Of a DNA stretch of 64,000 bases, positions 1-7,698 are shown in pieces; positions within the stretch are counted from its first letter, which is position 1, and each line of letters begins with the position of its first letter. A model generated the notes under the pieces. The model saw only the letters and a list, made by a program, of their open reading frames with translations, searched no databases and had not been told where the DNA came from. This DNA is from JAGVDM01 sp964642315 (GTDB taxonomy: Bacteria; Patescibacteriota; Gracilibacteria; Peribacterales; Peribacteraceae): the NCBI GenBank assembly GCA_964642315.1, contig CAZXOG010000002.1:1-64000 (forward strand), given 5' to 3'. The translations under genes were made by a program, and so were the position numbers.

Positions 1-2
1 AT

Positions 3-599
3 ATCTTGAGGTTGGCAACTGTCACAAGAGATCAGATAGTCGCTTTGGAATACGGATATCCTTCATACAGAGAACAATCCAATAACAGAATGGATGCTGT
101 GCTCTATGGCAAAGGAATATATCGAAGAAATCATGCAATTGTGCTCGAACTGAAACAATGGGAAGGATGCTCTATCCGTTGTTCCAAAAATAATGAACGG
201 TGCGTGCAAATTTGGAGAAATGGAGAATGGGAAGATCGCTTGCATCCGTCTGAGCAGATTCGGGATTATAAAGCGGCTTTGGAGTGGTTTGTACAATCTG
301 CGGAACATGCAGCAAAACACGTTGAAGTATATGGCTACGGTTATCTTTATAATTGCAACCCGATGCCTCAGGAAATGCATGACGTGCTCTTTGCCCAGAG
401 GTACCGAGATGCTCGTAGAGTAGCTCCAATTTTTTCTGGAGATTTTGCTCCTGCATTAGCAAAGCGTATACGGGAAAGGCTTCCTGGAGGAAAAGGGGAA
501 GAAGTATATACTACAATAGAATCGCTACGTTCGGAGGCTTATGAAAAGTTTGAACAACTTCTAAGAAAATACGGATTGCCAACGGAGCTTCCCATCTAA
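3..599 (+). CDS. DUF2075-like N-terminal domain protein (5'-truncated by window edge)
   Basis: The reading frame is open to the left edge, so the true start lies outside the window; TTG at 6 is only the first in-frame start seen. The visible part has the motif VLELKQWEG followed about 30 residues on by LHPSEQIRDYK. This resembles the nuclease-like N-terminal region of DUF2075 (Schlafen/UvrD-like) proteins, but no helicase motifs follow, so the protein is either a stand-alone domain or a remnant. Base composition is clearly AT-richer than the rest of the window. It sits with DUF3800 and RhuM genes, both common in mobile or defence islands. Family call moderate, function unknown. Confidence 0.5.
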   Translation: MLRLATVTRDQIVALEYGYPSYREQSNNRMDAVLYGKGIYRRNHAIVLELKQWEGCSIRCSKNNERCVQIWRNGEWEDRLHPSEQIRDYKAALEWFVQSAEHAAKHVEVYGYGYLYNCNPMPQEMHDVLFAQRYRDARRVAPIFSGDFAPALAKRIRERLPGGKGEEVYTTIESLRSEAYEKFEQLLRKYGLPTELPI

Positions 600-616
600 C
601 GCAATAAAAAAACCTC

Positions 617-644
617 TTTACAATCAGGTGTACAAGCGTACACT
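617..644 (+). promoter_or_regulatory. Promoter with internal palindrome before the DUF3800 gene
   Basis: TTTACA at 617-622 and TACACT at 639-644 are separated by 16 nt. The inverted repeat GTGTAC-aagc-GTACAC (628-643) fills the spacer and overlaps the -10 box, which is where a repressor operator would sit. Transcription would start about 20 nt before the ATG at 671. No regulator for it is visible in the window. Confidence 0.4.
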
Positions 645-670
645 CATCAATAGATACAGCTCCTCGCACT

Positions 671-1453
671 ATGTATCTTGTATACATTGATGAATCGGGC
701 AGTCACGATGATGGAAGTTTTGTTCTAGGGCAGAAAAACTGGAAACCAAAGGATAATCGCGAATCAAAGTATTTTATACTCACAGCTTTGGTTGTTCATC
801 AACAAGACTGGCGACAGCTCTTTAAGAAACTGAAAGGGATCCGCGAAAACGTGAAACAAACACACAACATACCATTGCATGAATATATTCATGCAACGGA
901 ACTCATTACCGGCAGTGGCATCTGGAGACATAATTCCCGGCGGAAATTCACTCGATCAAAACGCGTGAAGCTCTTAAAGAACTTGCTACATGAGCATGCC
1001 CAACTGAGAAGCCTCTGTTACTACGGCAGTGTGATTGCAGATAAAACCAATGGATTCTGTAATCCACTCACTTGTCGCGAGCTATCGTACGAGAGGTTAC
1101 TCAATAGATTGGAGAAGGATCTGAACGATGATTATGTGATCATCCATGATGGGCAAGAAGATGGTGCAATTGTCCGTTTGTTACGCAAGAAACGAGTATT
1201 CAATTATGTGCAGGGCAGAAAATTCACACTCGATAAACTCATCGAAGACCCACTGTTTAAACGCGCAAATAATTCATATTTTTTACAGGCAGTCGATCAT
1301 ATCTCATATGTGCTACTGCATTTCTACGATACCCATCTTCCTAACCAGGATATTGGTTGTTTATATGAACAAACTCATCTTAGGCAACTGGGTAACGACC
1401 GAATGTGCTACAAAACAAAAGCAACGTACCCCGGACATATACTTACTCCATAG
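671..1453 (+). CDS. DUF3800 domain protein
   Basis: The 260-residue protein opens with YLVYIDESGSHDDGSF, the signature start of the DUF3800 family, whose conserved acidic residues suggest an RNase H-like metal-dependent nuclease fold. Later acidic motifs such as VIIHDGQEDGA are compatible with that. The family is frequent beside defence and mobile genes, but its biochemical role is not established. Composition is AT-rich like the preceding gene and unlike the GC-rich core to the right, which suggests acquisition. The 200 nt after it contain only a small hairpin (CCCGAC/GTCGGG at 1508-1525) and no supportable gene. Confidence 0.75.
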   Translation: MYLVYIDESGSHDDGSFVLGQKNWKPKDNRESKYFILTALVVHQQDWRQLFKKLKGIRENVKQTHNIPLHEYIHATELITGSGIWRHNSRRKFTRSKRVKLLKNLLHEHAQLRSLCYYGSVIADKTNGFCNPLTCRELSYERLLNRLEKDLNDDYVIIHDGQEDGAIVRLLRKKRVFNYVQGRKFTLDKLIEDPLFKRANNSYFLQAVDHISYVLLHFYDTHLPNQDIGCLYEQTHLRQLGNDRMCYKTKATYPGHILTP

Positions 1454-1656
1454 TGAAAAAGAGTTTGCATCTTTCGATGCCCACTCTCCTTCGGGGCGCA
1501 GAGATTCCCGACATGAGCGTCGGGGCTCCGAGCGAACTCATTGTAAGTGAACTTCAATTTTCTATGCAAACATAGAAGCTCTAACAGAGCCTATTTCTAA
1601 AAAATAGCAAATAGTATTCAGCATTCCACCATCCCCAACAACGCAGGGAATTCATT

Positions 1657-2574
1657 GTGCTCACGCAGAAACGGATGGCGGAACTGTTCGGAGTGGAAAT
1701 TCAAACAATTTATCATCACCTTTCGGAGGTATTTGACACGCATGAACTTGATGCCGCTTCAACTATTCGAAATTTTCGAATAGTTCAAAAAGAGGGCGGG
1801 CGCGATGTGCAGCGTGACATCCAGTTCTACAACCTCGACGCCATCATCTCCGTTGGCTACCGCGTGAATTCCGCTCAGGCCACGCAATTCCGTATCTGGG
1901 CCACAGGGACACTCCGCGAATACATCATCAAGGGGTTCGCGCTGGATGAGCAGCGCCTGAAGAACGGATCCAAGTTCGGCAGAGACTACTTTGAAGAACT
2001 GCTGGAGAAGATCCGGGAGATCCGGGCCAGCGAGCGGCGGTTCTGCCAGAAGATCACGGATATCTACATGCAGTGCAGCATGGATTACGATGCCAAAGCA
2101 CAGATCACCAAAACATTCTTTAAGGCTGTGCAGAACAAACTGGAGTGGGCGATTACCGGCAAAACCGCATCGGAACTGGTGGCAGGGCGTGCGGACAGCC
2201 GCAAGCCGCACATGGGGCTCACAACCTGGAAAAATGCTCCAAAGGGTAAAATTCTCAAGAGCGATATTAGGGTTGCCAAAAATTATCTTACGGAAAAAGA
2301 GCTATCCGAACTCAACCGCATCGTTTCCATGTATCTGGATTACGCGGAAAACCAGGCGAAAAAACAGATTCCGATGAAGATGGCGGACTGGGCAGACAAG
2401 CTGGATGCATTTCTGCAATTCAACGCATATAACATTCTCCAAGACGCCGGAAGAATCTCTGCAGAAGTTGCAGAGAAGCAAGCTGAAGGCGAGTACGAGA
2501 AATTCCGGGTAGAGCAGGATCGGCTGTTTGAATCGGATTTTGACCGGGAGGTACAGAGGCTGCAGAAGGGGTAG
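1657..2574 (+). CDS. RhuM family protein, N-terminally short
   Basis: The 305-residue product matches the RhuM (virulence protein) family: LTQKRMAELFGVEIQTIYHHL, then RDIQFYNLDAIISVGYRVNSAQATQFRIWATGTLREYIIKGF, the most conserved block. Typical members have another 20 or so residues before the LTQ motif. Here a stop codon at 1612 and a GTG start at 1657 remove most of that, so the N-terminus is probably truncated. The first part is a winged-helix-like DNA-binding region and the rest is helical. RhuM genes are widespread in genomic islands and near restriction systems; function is unproven. GC content is intermediate between the left corner and the core. Confidence 0.8.
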   Translation: MLTQKRMAELFGVEIQTIYHHLSEVFDTHELDAASTIRNFRIVQKEGGRDVQRDIQFYNLDAIISVGYRVNSAQATQFRIWATGTLREYIIKGFALDEQRLKNGSKFGRDYFEELLEKIREIRASERRFCQKITDIYMQCSMDYDAKAQITKTFFKAVQNKLEWAITGKTASELVAGRADSRKPHMGLTTWKNAPKGKILKSDIRVAKNYLTEKELSELNRIVSMYLDYAENQAKKQIPMKMADWADKLDAFLQFNAYNILQDAGRISAEVAEKQAEGEYEKFRVEQDRLFESDFDREVQRLQKG

Positions 2575-2595
2575 CACTGACATGCACGCGCCTCC

Positions 2596-3270
2596 TCATT
2601 CTGCCACTTCCGCCGTGAACGTGACGGGCGTCGCCGGCCGGTCGTTCGCGCCGCGTTCCACGGCGGCGATGGCATCCACCACGTCCATCCCCTCCACCAC
2701 GTTCCCGAATACCGTGTGCTTCCCCTCCAGCCACGGCGTGCCGCCCTTGCGCGTGATGATGAAGAACTGGCTGCCGTTCGTGTTCGGCCCGGCGTTGGCC
2801 ATGGCGATGGCGCCGCGGGCCATGGGGAGCGATTCCAGCGAATCGTCGTACTCGTACCCTTCCGATTCGTAGTATTCCTGCACGGTCATTTGCTGCATGG
2901 CGAGCGGCAGCGGTTCATCCGTCGCGTCCCTCAGGAGTTTCCTATCGAGCCCGTAGCTCCCCGCGTTGATTTCATCCTCGAACTTCTCTCCCCAAATGCT
3001 CTCGCCGCCGGTGCCGTTCCCGTTCGGGTCCCCGCCCTGGATCATGAAGTCGGGGATCACGCGGTGGAACGTGAGGTTGTCGTAGTACCCATTGCGCGCA
3101 TGGGTCACGAAGTTCTCCGCGGTCTTCGGGGCGGCGTTGCCATCGATCTCGAGCGTGATGTCGCCGAGCGACGTGTGGAGAATTACGGTGTGCATGGCGG
3201 AGGGGGAACCGCCGCCCGTACAACCGGCGAGCAGCGTGAGGGAACAGAGGAGCGGGAGAATCCGGCGCAT
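2596..3270 (-). CDS. Peptidyl-prolyl cis-trans isomerase, cyclophilin type, lipoprotein
   Basis: A secreted proline isomerase expected to help fold exported proteins. The 224-residue form starting at ATG 3270 begins MRRILPLLCSLTLLAGC, a lipoprotein signal with lipobox LAGC and lipidated Cys17. The cyclophilin core shows FHRVIPDFMIQGGDP, GSQFFI and a late FGNVVEGMDVV. An insertion of about 50 acidic and aromatic residues (including YYESEGYEYDD) separates the two halves, longer than usual for bacterial cyclophilins. A longer in-frame start exists upstream but would put the signal peptide in mid-protein. TACCCT lies 6 nt before this ATG, fitting a leaderless transcript. Confidence 0.92.
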   Translation of the reverse strand: MRRILPLLCSLTLLAGCTGGGSPSAMHTVILHTSLGDITLEIDGNAAPKTAENFVTHARNGYYDNLTFHRVIPDFMIQGGDPNGNGTGGESIWGEKFEDEINAGSYGLDRKLLRDATDEPLPLAMQQMTVQEYYESEGYEYDDSLESLPMARGAIAMANAGPNTNGSQFFIITRKGGTPWLEGKHTVFGNVVEGMDVVDAIAAVERGANDRPATPVTFTAEVAE

Positions 3271-3326
3271 GGCGGCAGGGTACGTGCGGGGGAGATTCGG
3301 CGCAACACTGTCCGCCGGGTTCGTAC

Positions 3327-3352
3327 GAAAAAAGCCGGAGGTCTTCCGGCTT
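3327..3352 (-). terminator. Intrinsic terminator of the zinc-ribbon gene
   Basis: An 8-bp perfect stem AAGCCGGA/TCCGGCTT with a 5-nt loop is followed on the minus strand by a run of T. It lies between the end of the zinc-ribbon gene and the start of the cyclophilin gene and should separate the two transcripts. Confidence 0.75.
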
Positions 3353-3386
3353 CTTTCGTTTTTTGGCGTTGGAACGCACTTTCGCT

Positions 3387-3653
3387 TTACCGGCGAGTTG
3401 CTGCGAAGCAATCGCGGCAGAGCACCGGCTTGTCGCCGCGCGGTACGAACGGTACCTGGCACTGCGCGCCGCACTGCGAGCAGACGGCGTCGTGCATCTC
3501 GCGCGGGCCGCCGCGGTCGTTCTTGCGCTTCTGGCGGCAGGCCTTGCAGCGCTGCGGGGCGCTCAGGTCGCGCGAAGCGTAGAACTCCTGCTCACCTTCC
3601 GTGAAGGTGAATGTTGCGCCGCAATCGCGGCATGTAAGCTCCTGATCTGGCAT
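3387..3653 (-). CDS. Small zinc-ribbon protein (probable zinc-ribbon domain, zf-trcl type)
   Basis: Starting at ATG 3653 gives 88 residues: MPDQELTCRDCGATF, then FTEGEQEFY, RCKACR, and a second pair VCSQCGAQCQVPFVP ... LCRDC. The eight cysteines form four CxxC knuckles, enough for two zinc sites. Proteins with this CRDCG/GEQEFY/RCKxCR pattern are common in CPR and Chloroflexi genomes and have no assigned function; nucleic-acid binding is a guess. The longer upstream frame is not protein-like. The gene is followed by its own terminator. Confidence 0.75.
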   Translation of the reverse strand: MPDQELTCRDCGATFTFTEGEQEFYASRDLSAPQRCKACRQKRKNDRGGPREMHDAVCSQCGAQCQVPFVPRGDKPVLCRDCFAATRR

Positions 3654-3860
3654 GGAGATTGGGAGAAGGAATAGAATTGCATGCTTCCTTCTCAGTACTC
3701 TCCTTTTTGAAGTCGAGACTATATTGAAGGATTCTGCTGGCCGCATTTTCGCGCATTCTGCCCTATTCCGTCAAGGATTCCGCGGAGATTCTCCATGCGG
3801 ATTTCCCTCTCCCCTTGCCGGCATTCCCGCGTGGTATGCTGCCTGTGGATTCTCCTGTGC

Positions 3861-4415
3861 ATGCGCGAATTCTTCTTCTTTCTTCGGACGTTCCTCACCG
3901 GCCGGAAGATCGGCGCCGTGGCGCCGGTTTCCCGTTTTACGGTGGGGAGAATGTGCCGGCGCATTGATCCAACGCAGTGCAAGGTTGTCGTGGAGTACGG
4001 TCCGGGCACGGGCGCCATTACACGGGGGCTCCTCAGGCGCCTGGCGCCGGATGCCCTTCTGATCGCGATCGAGCGGAATTCCGATTTTGTGGATTATCTC
4101 TCTGCGGCTATCAAGGATCCCCGGTTCACCGTTTTCAACGGGAACGCTGAAGATGTGCGCGCAATTCTTTCAGAGCGCGGCGTCACACAAGCGCACTGTG
4201 TCGTGTCGAGCATTCCGTTTGCCATTCTCGATGCACGTACGCGTGACCGCATCACAGAGGAGACGTACGAGGTGCTCGTTCCCGGCGGATCGTTCCTCAT
4301 GTACCAGTATTCGCGCAACATGGTTGAGGTGCTCCGGCGCTTCTTCTATTCCATTGATATGGAGTTTGAATGGCGCAACATCCCCTGTGCGTGGGTGATG
4401 CAGGCGGTGCGGTAG
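3861..4415 (+). CDS. Class I SAM-dependent methyltransferase (phospholipid N-methyltransferase-like)
   Basis: The 184-residue protein from ATG 3861 begins MREFFFFLRTFLTGRKIGAVAPVS, then has the SAM motif VVEYGPGTGAITRGLL, an acidic strand end (IAIERN), and SSIPFAIL in place of the NPPY/NLPY loop. This arrangement is typical of the small methyltransferases annotated as PmtA-like phospholipid N-methyltransferases or rRNA-dimethylase-like proteins. The substrate cannot be read from sequence. TATGCT lies at 3832-3837, about 23 nt before this ATG. An upstream in-frame ATG at 3795 would add 22 poorly conserved residues. Confidence 0.65.
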   Translation: MREFFFFLRTFLTGRKIGAVAPVSRFTVGRMCRRIDPTQCKVVVEYGPGTGAITRGLLRRLAPDALLIAIERNSDFVDYLSAAIKDPRFTVFNGNAEDVRAILSERGVTQAHCVVSSIPFAILDARTRDRITEETYEVLVPGGSFLMYQYSRNMVEVLRRFFYSIDMEFEWRNIPCAWVMQAVR

Positions 4416-4486
4416 AGTGTTCCGTACGTCACAGTTCGTGTTTCCTGTGTGCCTGCGGCACCGCTGGATATTGGTACAATGCTTCC

Positions 4487-5083
4487 ATGATCCCGTTCCC
4501 ATCCAAACCTGCCCCTGCGGACTGCCCGGTTCCCGCGGAGATCCGCGACCGGTGGAGCCCGCTTGCGTTCAGCGGCCGCCCGGTCGAAGAGGAGAAGATC
4601 CGCGCGATGTTCGAGGCGGCGCGGTGGGCGCCAAGTAGCTTCAACGAACAGCCCTGGCGGTTCCTCTACGCGACGAAGGACGATGGCGATCGGCGTGCAG
4701 TGCTGGAATCATTGCTTGCCGAGGGGAATGCCTGGGCGAAGGAGGCTTCCATCCTGTTTGTGTCGTTCGTGAAAACGGCATTCGCACGGAACGGGAAGGA
4801 GAACCGGCACGCCCTCCACGATACGGGGTGCGCGAATGGCTACCTGCTCCTCTCGCTTGCGCCGCTTGGGCTCATTGGGCACTCCATGGCGGGGTTCGAC
4901 TGGAAAGGCGCGAACGCCGCGCTTGGCGTTCCTGAGGGGTTCGTTGCCGTTGCGATGACGGCGGTCGGGTACCCGGGTGATCCCGCGGCGCTCACACCGG
5001 AACTGCGCGCCCGGGAGGAGGCGCCGCGCGAGCGCATTCCGCAATCCTCATTCGTTTTCCACGGCTCCTGGCCGAAGTCCTGA
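4487..5083 (+). CDS. Nitroreductase family protein
   Basis: A 198-residue FMN-dependent oxidoreductase family member. It shows RWSPLAFSGRPVEEEKIRAMFEAARWAPSSFNEQPWRF, where R..R..F, APSS.N.QPW and the following strand are the flavin-binding hallmarks, and AVGYPGD near the C-terminus. Substrate is unknown. TACAAT at 4475-4480 is 6 nt before the ATG, so the mRNA should start at or next to the start codon. Its 3' end overlaps the 3' end of the convergent comEC gene by 92 nt with no terminator between. Confidence 0.88.
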   Translation: MIPFPSKPAPADCPVPAEIRDRWSPLAFSGRPVEEEKIRAMFEAARWAPSSFNEQPWRFLYATKDDGDRRAVLESLLAEGNAWAKEASILFVSFVKTAFARNGKENRHALHDTGCANGYLLLSLAPLGLIGHSMAGFDWKGANAALGVPEGFVAVAMTAVGYPGDPAALTPELRAREEAPRERIPQSSFVFHGSWPKS

Positions 5084-6578
5084 CTGTTCCGCGCTTCGGT
5101 GCGAGTCGTGTCGCGATGATGAGTGCCATGCTGTATACGATTGCGGTTCCCCAGCCGATACCCGGCACGTTGAGCGATGCATACGGCACGTGGGCGAGGA
5201 GTTCCGTGCTCCGCACGATCCATTCGAGGCAGCCCCATCCGACGTAGGCGATGAGCTGCCCCGGGAAGAACGCGACGAAGCTTACGAGCGTGCCCGCGAA
5301 TCCAAAGAGCATCGCGAGCGGCACGAACGGAGCGGCGAGCAGGTTCGCGACCGGCGCGATGAGCGACACCCTGCCGAACAGCACCGCCGTGAGGGGAAGA
5401 GTGGCGAGCTGCGCCGCGCAGGTCATCTGCATTGCCTCGCGGATGCCGAGGGTCTTTGGCAGGCGCGTGCACCATCCCTGCAGGAGCGGTGAGAGTTCCG
5501 TGAGGCCGATCACGGCGAGGAACGAGAGCTGAAAACCCGCATCGTACCAAAGGGACTTCGGATTCCAGCAGAGCATGAGGAATGCCGTCCACAGCACGGC
5601 GAGCCGCACGTGGTATTGCCGGCCGAGCTGCAGGGCGAGGAGCCCGAGCACTCCCATCACCGCCGCGCGGACCACTGCCGCACTTGCCCCGACGAAGAGT
5701 GCGAATCCCGCGATGGCTGCGACCGACGGGAGGAATCGCACTTTGAGCGGCAGCCAGAAGAGCATGCCGCTCACGACGGCGATCACCATGGTGATGTTGT
5801 ACCCCGAGATCGCAACGATGTGCGTGAGGCCGACCGTGTTGAAATCCGTGAGCAGCGCTTCCGGTATTCCGCGGCGCGATCCCGTAAGGATGCCGGCCAT
5901 GAAAGACGCATGCGGCTCCGGGTACAGGCGGTTCACCTGCGCCTCGAATTGCTCCTTTACCGCAAAGAGGAACCGCAGGATCGGTTTGCCGCGGTTCCTC
6001 CCTTCTGCCGGCGCGATGCCGGCGCGCGGCATGACGGCGTAGATATCCTGCAGGCTGAGGTAGCGGTCGTAGCGGAATTCCTCGAACGTTCCCGGCTGTC
6101 CCAAGATGCCGCGGATCACCACTGCGTCGCCGTACGCGAACTCCGGCCACTGGCCGTGGTCTGTCGCGAGCACGCGTCCGTGCACGGGGATGCGTGCCCC
6201 GGATGCGGTGATGAGTTCCTCCGTTTCCACCGTGTACTTGGTCTGCATCGGCCGGCGGTCCGGCTCATCGGCAACGAAACCGGCGATGCTTACAACGTTT
6301 TCTGCAGCATACGATTCAATGTCGTCTGTGGCTGTGGCGTGTGTGGAATGCCCTACGGCGAAGAGCGCAATGGTACAGCCGAGTATCGCCGCTGCGCCGA
6401 GTGCCGCGTGCGTTCTGATTCTGCGTGCTGCAATGGCAAGCACGATGCACGCGCCCGCTACGGCTATGCAGGCGTACAGGAGCGGCTGGTATTCCGTCCG
6501 TTGCCACCACTGCAGGCAGAACGTGCTCGCGAGGAAGCATCCGAGAAATGCGTAGGCGATGGTCGACGGGTGCGGCAT
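4992..6578 (-). CDS. comEC: ComEC/Rec2-type DNA uptake channel
   Basis: A 528-residue polytopic membrane protein that in competent bacteria forms the inner-membrane channel for single-stranded DNA. N-terminal membrane segments are followed by a soluble DUF4131-like OB region (VVSIAGFVADEPDRRP), then the competence domain: HASFMAGILTGSRRGIP, FNTVGLTHIVAISGYNITMV, GASAAVVRAAVMG and WYDAGFQLSFLAVIGL. It lacks the C-terminal metallo-beta-lactamase domain of longer homologues, as is common in CPR. The last 30 residues (Arg-rich) are antisense to the nitroreductase gene and may be an unconserved tail. Confidence 0.9.
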   Translation of the reverse strand: MPHPSTIAYAFLGCFLASTFCLQWWQRTEYQPLLYACIAVAGACIVLAIAARRIRTHAALGAAAILGCTIALFAVGHSTHATATDDIESYAAENVVSIAGFVADEPDRRPMQTKYTVETEELITASGARIPVHGRVLATDHGQWPEFAYGDAVVIRGILGQPGTFEEFRYDRYLSLQDIYAVMPRAGIAPAEGRNRGKPILRFLFAVKEQFEAQVNRLYPEPHASFMAGILTGSRRGIPEALLTDFNTVGLTHIVAISGYNITMVIAVVSGMLFWLPLKVRFLPSVAAIAGFALFVGASAAVVRAAVMGVLGLLALQLGRQYHVRLAVLWTAFLMLCWNPKSLWYDAGFQLSFLAVIGLTELSPLLQGWCTRLPKTLGIREAMQMTCAAQLATLPLTAVLFGRVSLIAPVANLLAAPFVPLAMLFGFAGTLVSFVAFFPGQLIAYVGWGCLEWIVRSTELLAHVPYASLNVPGIGWGTAIVYSMALIIATRLAPKRGTVRTSARSRGKRMRIAECARAAPPPGRAVPV

Positions 6579-6680
6579 CGCCCCTCACAATGCGCCATTC
6601 GATGGCGTCGGCACACGCGCAAACTTCCATGCAGTTCCTTGTCATCCGGTTTTTCTTTCTGCCGTGCCCTTCATTCCGTT

Positions 6681-7484
6681 CTACGCTCTCTGCGAACGCG
6701 CAAGCGCCAGCCATTCCTCAATCGTGAGTGTCTGCGGCCTGCGCACAGGTTCGATGCCCGCTTGGGCGAGCAATTCCATGCCCTGCGGGAGCGAGCCGAT
6801 CGAATTCCTGAGCATTTTGCGGCGTTGCGCGAAGGCGATCTTCGTAAGCCGGAGAATCTTCTCGGTTTCCTCCGGCGTTGCCCGCGGTTTTGAGAAGCAC
6901 GCAACGTGCAGCACGGAGGATTCCACCTTCGGCGGCGGCAGAAATGCGCTCGGCGGGACGTGCGTCACGATGCTGGGCACGCCGAAGAGCTGCACGACGA
7001 TGGAGAGAATGCCCCGGTCATCGGCATCACAGATCTTCTCCGCCACTTCCCGCTGGATGAGGAGCGTCATGGCTCTAGGGTGCACGGGAGATTCCAGGAA
7101 CGCGTGCCGGAAGAGCGGCGACGTGATGTGGTAGGGGATGTTCGCCACCATGGCGTATGGGGTTTCCGGCAGCGGCACCTGCAGCGCGTTCCCCTGGATG
7201 ACCGTGAGCGACTGCGGTGCTCCGGTGAATTCCCTGAGGAGCGGCAGTAGGCGGTCATCGAGTTCGATCGCCGTTACGCGCGCTTGCGCGCGGAGCAGCT
7301 CCCGCGTGAGGATGCCGATGCCCGGTCCGATCTCCACGATCTGCTCATCCGGCGTGATATCCGCTGCTTCCACGATGGCGCGGAGGATTCCTTCATCAAT
7401 GAGGAAGTGCTGGCCGAGATCCGTATCCAGGCGCAGGCGGTGTCTGCTGCAGAACTGCCGGACTTCGTCGTGCAGAGATTGCAC
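6681..7484 (-). CDS. rsmA: 16S rRNA (adenine1518-N6/adenine1519-N6) dimethyltransferase
   Basis: RsmA (KsgA) dimethylates the two adjacent adenines in the 3' terminal hairpin of 16S rRNA. The 267-residue protein has the family start LGQHFLIDEGILRAIV, SAM motif VEIGPGIGILTREL, acidic motif IELD, catalytic NIPYHITSP and the C-terminal helical domain FAQRRKMLRNSI. It starts with GTG at 7484; GAGGAG just before this codon could act as a Shine-Dalgarno but is unusually close. The start is divergent from the aromatic operon promoter, the two lying within about 40 nt. Confidence 0.93.
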   Translation of the reverse strand: MQSLHDEVRQFCSRHRLRLDTDLGQHFLIDEGILRAIVEAADITPDEQIVEIGPGIGILTRELLRAQARVTAIELDDRLLPLLREFTGAPQSLTVIQGNALQVPLPETPYAMVANIPYHITSPLFRHAFLESPVHPRAMTLLIQREVAEKICDADDRGILSIVVQLFGVPSIVTHVPPSAFLPPPKVESSVLHVACFSKPRATPEETEKILRLTKIAFAQRRKMLRNSIGSLPQGMELLAQAGIEPVRRPQTLTIEEWLALARSQRA

Positions 7485-7493
7485 CTCCTCACA

Positions 7494-7521
7494 TTGACAG
7501 TCGTCTATCCGAGTGTAAAGT
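7494..7521 (+). promoter_or_regulatory. Promoter of the aromatic amino acid operon
   Basis: A consensus -35 TTGACA (7494-7499) and TAAAGT (7516-7521) are separated by 16 nt. The predicted start near 7528 is 4 nt before a 27-codon leader ORF, so even the leader peptide would be almost leaderless. Confidence 0.7.
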
Positions 7522-7531
7522 GCGCACAGAC

Positions 7532-7615
7532 ATGTCGCGTCAGACGTTTTGCTTCGGCGCCTTCTGGTTCTCCTATTTTACGGAGGGGAAGGAGCTGACG
7601 CGTCTGAGCAACTAG
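7532..7615 (+). CDS. Aromatic leader peptide of the DAHP synthase operon
   Basis: A 27-codon ORF begins ATG at 7532 and ends TAG at 7613-7615. It contains five Phe (positions 6, 8, 11, 13, 16), Trp12 and Tyr15, with the cluster FWFSYF at residues 11-16. All three aromatic amino acids are thus concentrated in a tiny peptide directly upstream of the first enzyme of aromatic biosynthesis. This is the expected design of a ribosome-mediated attenuator peptide such as PheL or TrpL. It was too short for routine ORF calling. Confidence rests on composition, position, promoter and the RNA pairings described for the attenuator. Confidence 0.75.
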   Translation: MSRQTFCFGAFWFSYFTEGKELTRLSN

Positions 7616-7672
7616 AAGCCTGACTTCCGCGGATACGCGCCTCCTTCCCCCTACAGTCGAGGTGGTGTTTTT
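7540..7672 (+). promoter_or_regulatory. Transcription attenuator (alternative RNA structures)
   Basis: Three mutually related pairings are visible. TCAGACG (7540-7546) can pair with CGTCTGA (7601-7607). GGGGAAGGAG (7585-7594, inside the leader ORF just after the aromatic codons) pairs perfectly over 10 bp with CTCCTTCCCC (7641-7650). That second arm overlaps CGCCTC (7638-7643), which otherwise pairs with GAGGTG (7659-7664) to form a hairpin followed by TTTTT (7668-7672). A ribosome stalled at the Phe/Trp/Tyr codons would leave 7585-7594 free to form the antiterminator; a ribosome reaching the stop would cover it. The terminator stem is only 6 bp with one G-U pair. Confidence 0.65.
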
Positions 7673-7698
7673 CGTATTCGCCTTCCCCTTTTCTTCCC

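Noticed and set aside
4840..6150. Long minus-strand ORF overlapping comEC in another frame
   Set aside because: An Arg/His/Gly-rich shadow of comEC; the comEC frame carries all the family motifs.
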